Assembly: GCA_946541595.1 (NCBI GenBank)
Contig: CAMNJU010000003.1
Coordinates: 1 to 54,130, forward strand
DNA from: an uncultured Planctomycetales bacterium
GTDB taxonomy: Bacteria > Planctomycetota > Planctomycetia > Pirellulales > Thermoguttaceae
DNA: 54,130 nucleotides
Reading direction: 5' to 3'
Shown here: in pieces, positions 51,918 to 54,130 of the stretch
Position numbering within the stretch: position 1 is the stretch's first letter
Layout: each line of letters opens with the position of its first letter
The notes under the pieces: model-generated
Told to the model about the DNA's origin: nothing
The model's input: the letters and a program-made list of their open reading frames with translations, nothing else
Databases searched by the model: none
Position numbers and translations under genes: made by a program

Positions 51918-53216
51918 ATGGATTCAGTTAAAGTAGGGCTGCTCGGTTTTGGAACGATTGGGGGCGGCGTTGCGGATATTCTCATCAATAAAGCCGACCA
52001 AATAGCCGCGGCGACCGGCAAACGGATCGAGCTTGTAAAGATCTGCGATAAAGACTTGACGTCCGATCGCGGCGTCGCCGTTCCCGACGGCGTTTTGACC
52101 GACGATTTGTCGCAGATTATGGATAATCCTGAGATCTCGATCGTCGTCGAGCTTATCGGCGGAATCGAGCCCGCGCGCTCTTTTGTGCTGCGCGCCCTAC
52201 AGGCCGGGAAAGATATTGTGACCGCCAATAAGGCGCTCATTGCCAACTGCGGTCCCGAGCTCTTTGATAAAGCGCGCGAATTGGGCCGTACGATCGCTTT
52301 TGAAGCGTCCGTATGCGGCGGTATTCCGCTCCTTTCGTCGATTCAGACGTCCCTTCAGGCGAATACGATAAACTCAATTAAAGCGATCGTAAACGGAACG
52401 TGCAACTTTATTCTCTCGAAGATGGAAGAAGACGGTTCCGCGTATGCCGACGTGCTTAAAGAAGCTCAGAAACGCGGATACGCCGAAGCGGATCCGACGC
52501 TCGACGTCAACGGTTCGGATTCCACGCAGAAATTAGCCATTCTCGCGCAGCTTGCGTTTGGGGCGAAGGTCGACTGGAAGCAGATTTCGCGCGTTGGGGT
52601 CGACGTCGTCGACGCCGTCGACGTGAAGTTCGCCAAAGAGCTTGGCCGGCGCATTCGTCTGCTTGCGATCGCGGAGCGGTCGAGCGAAGGGCTCGTACTG
52701 CAAGTCTGTCCGACGCTCATTCCAGAAACGAGCGCGCTCGCGAAGGTAACCGACGCGGTCAACGGCGCGGAGGTCGTCGGCGACTTTGTCGATTCCGTAT
52801 TTTATCAAGGCTGGGGCGCTGGCCGCCGTCCGACCGCGTCCGCCGTGTGCAGCGACGTGATCGACACGGCGCTCGGTCGCACGCGAATCACGTTTGATTC
52901 GCTGCGTCTTTGGAGCGCCGAACGCCCCGGCGTCGACGTTATGGACGCCAAAAAAATCTGCGGACGCGCATATTTGCGCATGACGATCGAAGATCGCGTC
53001 GGCGTTATGGCGAAGGTTGCGGCCGCGCTCGCCGCGCACAGCATCTCGATTGAATCGATGCTGCAGCCGACAAAGCCGTCGTCTAACGACGACTGCACGT
53101 CGCTCATTATTCTGACGCACGAAGCGTCCAGCGAAGCTCTTGACGCGGCGGTCGCTGAACTTGATTCCGCGTCGTTCGTTCGCGGCAAAACGATTCGGCT
53201 TGCCGTGCGCGACTGA
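51918..53216 (+). CDS. hom: homoserine dehydrogenase with C-terminal ACT domain
   Basis: The product has 432 residues. The NAD(P)-binding site GLLGFGTIGGGV is at about 7-18. The catalytic and substrate region includes TANKALIA, FEASVCGGIPLL, IVNGTCNFILSKM, GYAEADPTLDVNGSDS and KLAILAQLAFG. An ACT regulatory domain at about 350-430 (RMTIEDRVGVMAKVAAALA) indicates feedback control, usually by threonine. The enzyme reduces aspartate semialdehyde to homoserine in threonine, methionine and isoleucine synthesis. AAGGAATTTCA precedes the ATG. A TATAAT at about 51739-51744 in the divergent region is a possible -10 but lacks a clear -35. Confidence 0.97.
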   Translation: MDSVKVGLLGFGTIGGGVADILINKADQIAAATGKRIELVKICDKDLTSDRGVAVPDGVLTDDLSQIMDNPEISIVVELIGGIEPARSFVLRALQAGKDIVTANKALIANCGPELFDKARELGRTIAFEASVCGGIPLLSSIQTSLQANTINSIKAIVNGTCNFILSKMEEDGSAYADVLKEAQKRGYAEADPTLDVNGSDSTQKLAILAQLAFGAKVDWKQISRVGVDVVDAVDVKFAKELGRRIRLLAIAERSSEGLVLQVCPTLIPETSALAKVTDAVNGAEVVGDFVDSVFYQGWGAGRRPTASAVCSDVIDTALGRTRITFDSLRLWSAERPGVDVMDAKKICGRAYLRMTIEDRVGVMAKVAAALAAHSISIESMLQPTKPSSNDDCTSLIILTHEASSEALDAAVAELDSASFVRGKTIRLAVRD

Positions 53217-53348
53217 GCGTTCGCTCTTCGTTTGGTTCTAAGCGCGCCGCCCTGACCGTCGGCGCGTCTGTTGTGAATTGGGGTTTTTCGCGGCGCGCGC
53301 CGTCGTCGGCGCCGCCTGCACTTTTTCCTTCTGAGGTCGAGGTTTTCT

Positions 53349-54130
53349 ATGGACGTTTCTTTTTACGCGAATCGGAAGCGTTTAAGCAAGCGCTTGGTAA
53401 ATCGTGGATTAGCGCTTGTCCTTATCGCGTTATGCGCTTTTTCTTTCGACGGTCCGGCGTTCGGTCAGCCCCCTGGGGGACGCCGTCCGGGCATGCAGGA
53501 TAACCGCCCCGGCGGAAACCGTTCCGGCGGCGACCGCGGCTCGAATCGCGACGCGCGCGGCGGGCAAGACCGCCGAAACGCGCCCAACGCGCAATCGGAG
53601 CGCCAGTCTCGAGAAGGGGACGCGGCGAACGGAAGAGGCGGCGAGCGAGGCGGAAATAGAGGCGAAGGGCGAACCGTCAGTTTCGACGACGCGATTAAGG
53701 CCGCGTCGCCGACGACCCCGATCCAACTCAATCAGCGTGATTTCGTTATGAACGGAATCGGCGGCGTCTACTATAAGGGCAGAGCGAACGAATCGACTCC
53801 GGTCGTCGTCCTCCTCAACGACCTCAATGGCAAACCGGAAGATTTCAACGCGTTGGCGCAGCAGCTCGCTTCGCAGGGATTCGGCGTGCTCATTCCGAAT
53901 CTTCGCGGCCCGGCGTTCCCCGCGCAGAACGGCGGCGACCAAAACGCGCAGCGTCAAGACGGTCAGAATCCTCAGCAGCCCGCGCCGAATCAGGAACAGC
54001 CCAACTTGGAGAATCAGGATCCGAACGCCATGCCGAATCAGGGCGGTCAGGAAGGGATGGTCGATCCGGGAAATATGGGCTTTTTCGACGTCAGTTCGAG
54101 CGTCGTCGCGCAGTTTCCTCAGGGCGGCTT
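53349..54130 (+). CDS. exported alpha/beta-hydrolase-like protein with low-complexity linkers (C-terminus outside window)
   Basis: The frame is open from ATG 53349 to the window end (260 codons), with GAGG six bases before the start. A basic N-terminus and hydrophobic signal (about 17-38, ending PAFGQ) are followed by a Gly/Arg/Asn-rich disordered linker (about 40-110) and then an alpha/beta-hydrolase start: a small strand-rich segment, PVVVLLNDLNGKPEDFNALA (oxyanion-hole region), and ASQGFGVLIPNLRGPAFP. A Gln/Asn/Pro-rich insertion interrupts the domain at about 190-240, where family members usually continue directly to the nucleophile elbow, which must lie beyond the window. It could be a dienelactone-hydrolase-like or other secreted esterase; the function is not determinable from this part. 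Confidence 0.8.
   Translation, partial: MDVSFYANRKRLSKRLVNRGLALVLIALCAFSFDGPAFGQPPGGRRPGMQDNRPGGNRSGGDRGSNRDARGGQDRRNAPNAQSERQSREGDAANGRGGERGGNRGEGRTVSFDDAIKAASPTTPIQLNQRDFVMNGIGGVYYKGRANESTPVVVLLNDLNGKPEDFNALAQQLASQGFGVLIPNLRGPAFPAQNGGDQNAQRQDGQNPQQPAPNQEQPNLENQDPNAMPNQGGQEGMVDPGNMGFFDVSSSVVAQFPQGG

Noticed and set aside
1..54130. tRNA, rRNA, replication origin or insertion sequence with transposase
   Set aside because: No tRNA-like cloverleaf with a T-loop consensus, no rRNA core sequences, no dnaA-box cluster and no transposase-like protein was found by reading; a dedicated search could still find a divergent one.

Overview
The window looks like a chromosomal segment of a planctomycete (Planctomycetota; class Planctomycetia, probably a Pirellulales-type lineage by inference). 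The evidence is family content: a DUF1559 prepilin-type protein paired with a carboxypeptidase-regulatory-like lipoprotein, enormous exported beta-rich proteins, a transmembrane Ser/Thr kinase, an FHA protein, a TatC with a very long periplasmic loop, and many solitary genes with their own promoters instead of long operons. The DNA is GC-rich and full of CG dinucleotides, so long open frames opposite real genes are common and mostly meaningless. No rRNA, tRNA or CRISPR array was recognised.

Layout. 1-5.3 kb is a duplication-rich accessory stretch: two tandem copies of a secreted protein gene with identical promoters (offset 1417 bp), an AT-richer DUF1016/YhcG-type PDDEXK nuclease gene lying between two near-identical 250-bp copies of the 3' end of a prsW-like protease gene, the intact prsW-like gene, and two tandem paralogous small membrane proteins. 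5.3-8.5 kb holds the lipoprotein/DUF1559 pair and a sugar phosphate isomerase/epimerase-like enzyme. 9.2-26.1 kb is the most unusual part: an FHA protein, then a translationally coupled pair of giant membrane-anchored proteins (1348 and about 2908 residues) built from related beta-rich modules, then an 806-residue highly charged, repetitive, probably disordered protein. 26.7-33.4 kb has a BON-domain exported protein, an FmdB-type zinc ribbon, tatC, a small AAA/Fis-type regulator divergent from tatC, GH43 and GH16 glycosidases, and cytidylate kinase. 34-40 kb has an RpoD-type sigma factor with a C-terminal extension, a solitary ExbD/TolR protein and a receptor-like Ser/Thr kinase. 40-42.5 kb has rpsG and rpsL, separated by a promoter-bearing gap, and a URO-D-family protein. 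42.9-54.1 kb has a ClC channel, a small protein behind a consensus promoter, a BASS symporter, a secreted beta-propeller glycosidase-like protein, hemB, prs, an RlmM-like rRNA methyltransferase, homoserine dehydrogenase and the start of an exported alpha/beta-hydrolase that runs off the window.

How the parts fit: housekeeping genes (cmk, rpoD-like, rpsG, rpsL, hemB, prs, hom, tatC) are scattered among lineage-specific exported and signalling proteins. Recognisable promoters are mostly sigma70-like with 16-17 nt spacers, and convergent gene pairs share bidirectional terminators. The GH43, GH16 and beta-propeller proteins point to polysaccharide use. The best candidates for undescribed biology are the FHA/giant-protein cluster at 9.2-23.2 kb with the disordered protein after it, and the nuclease cassette flanked by duplicated prsW ends at 1.9-3.8 kb. 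Starts were chosen by ribosome-binding sites and family N-termini and in several places differ from the longest possible frame.
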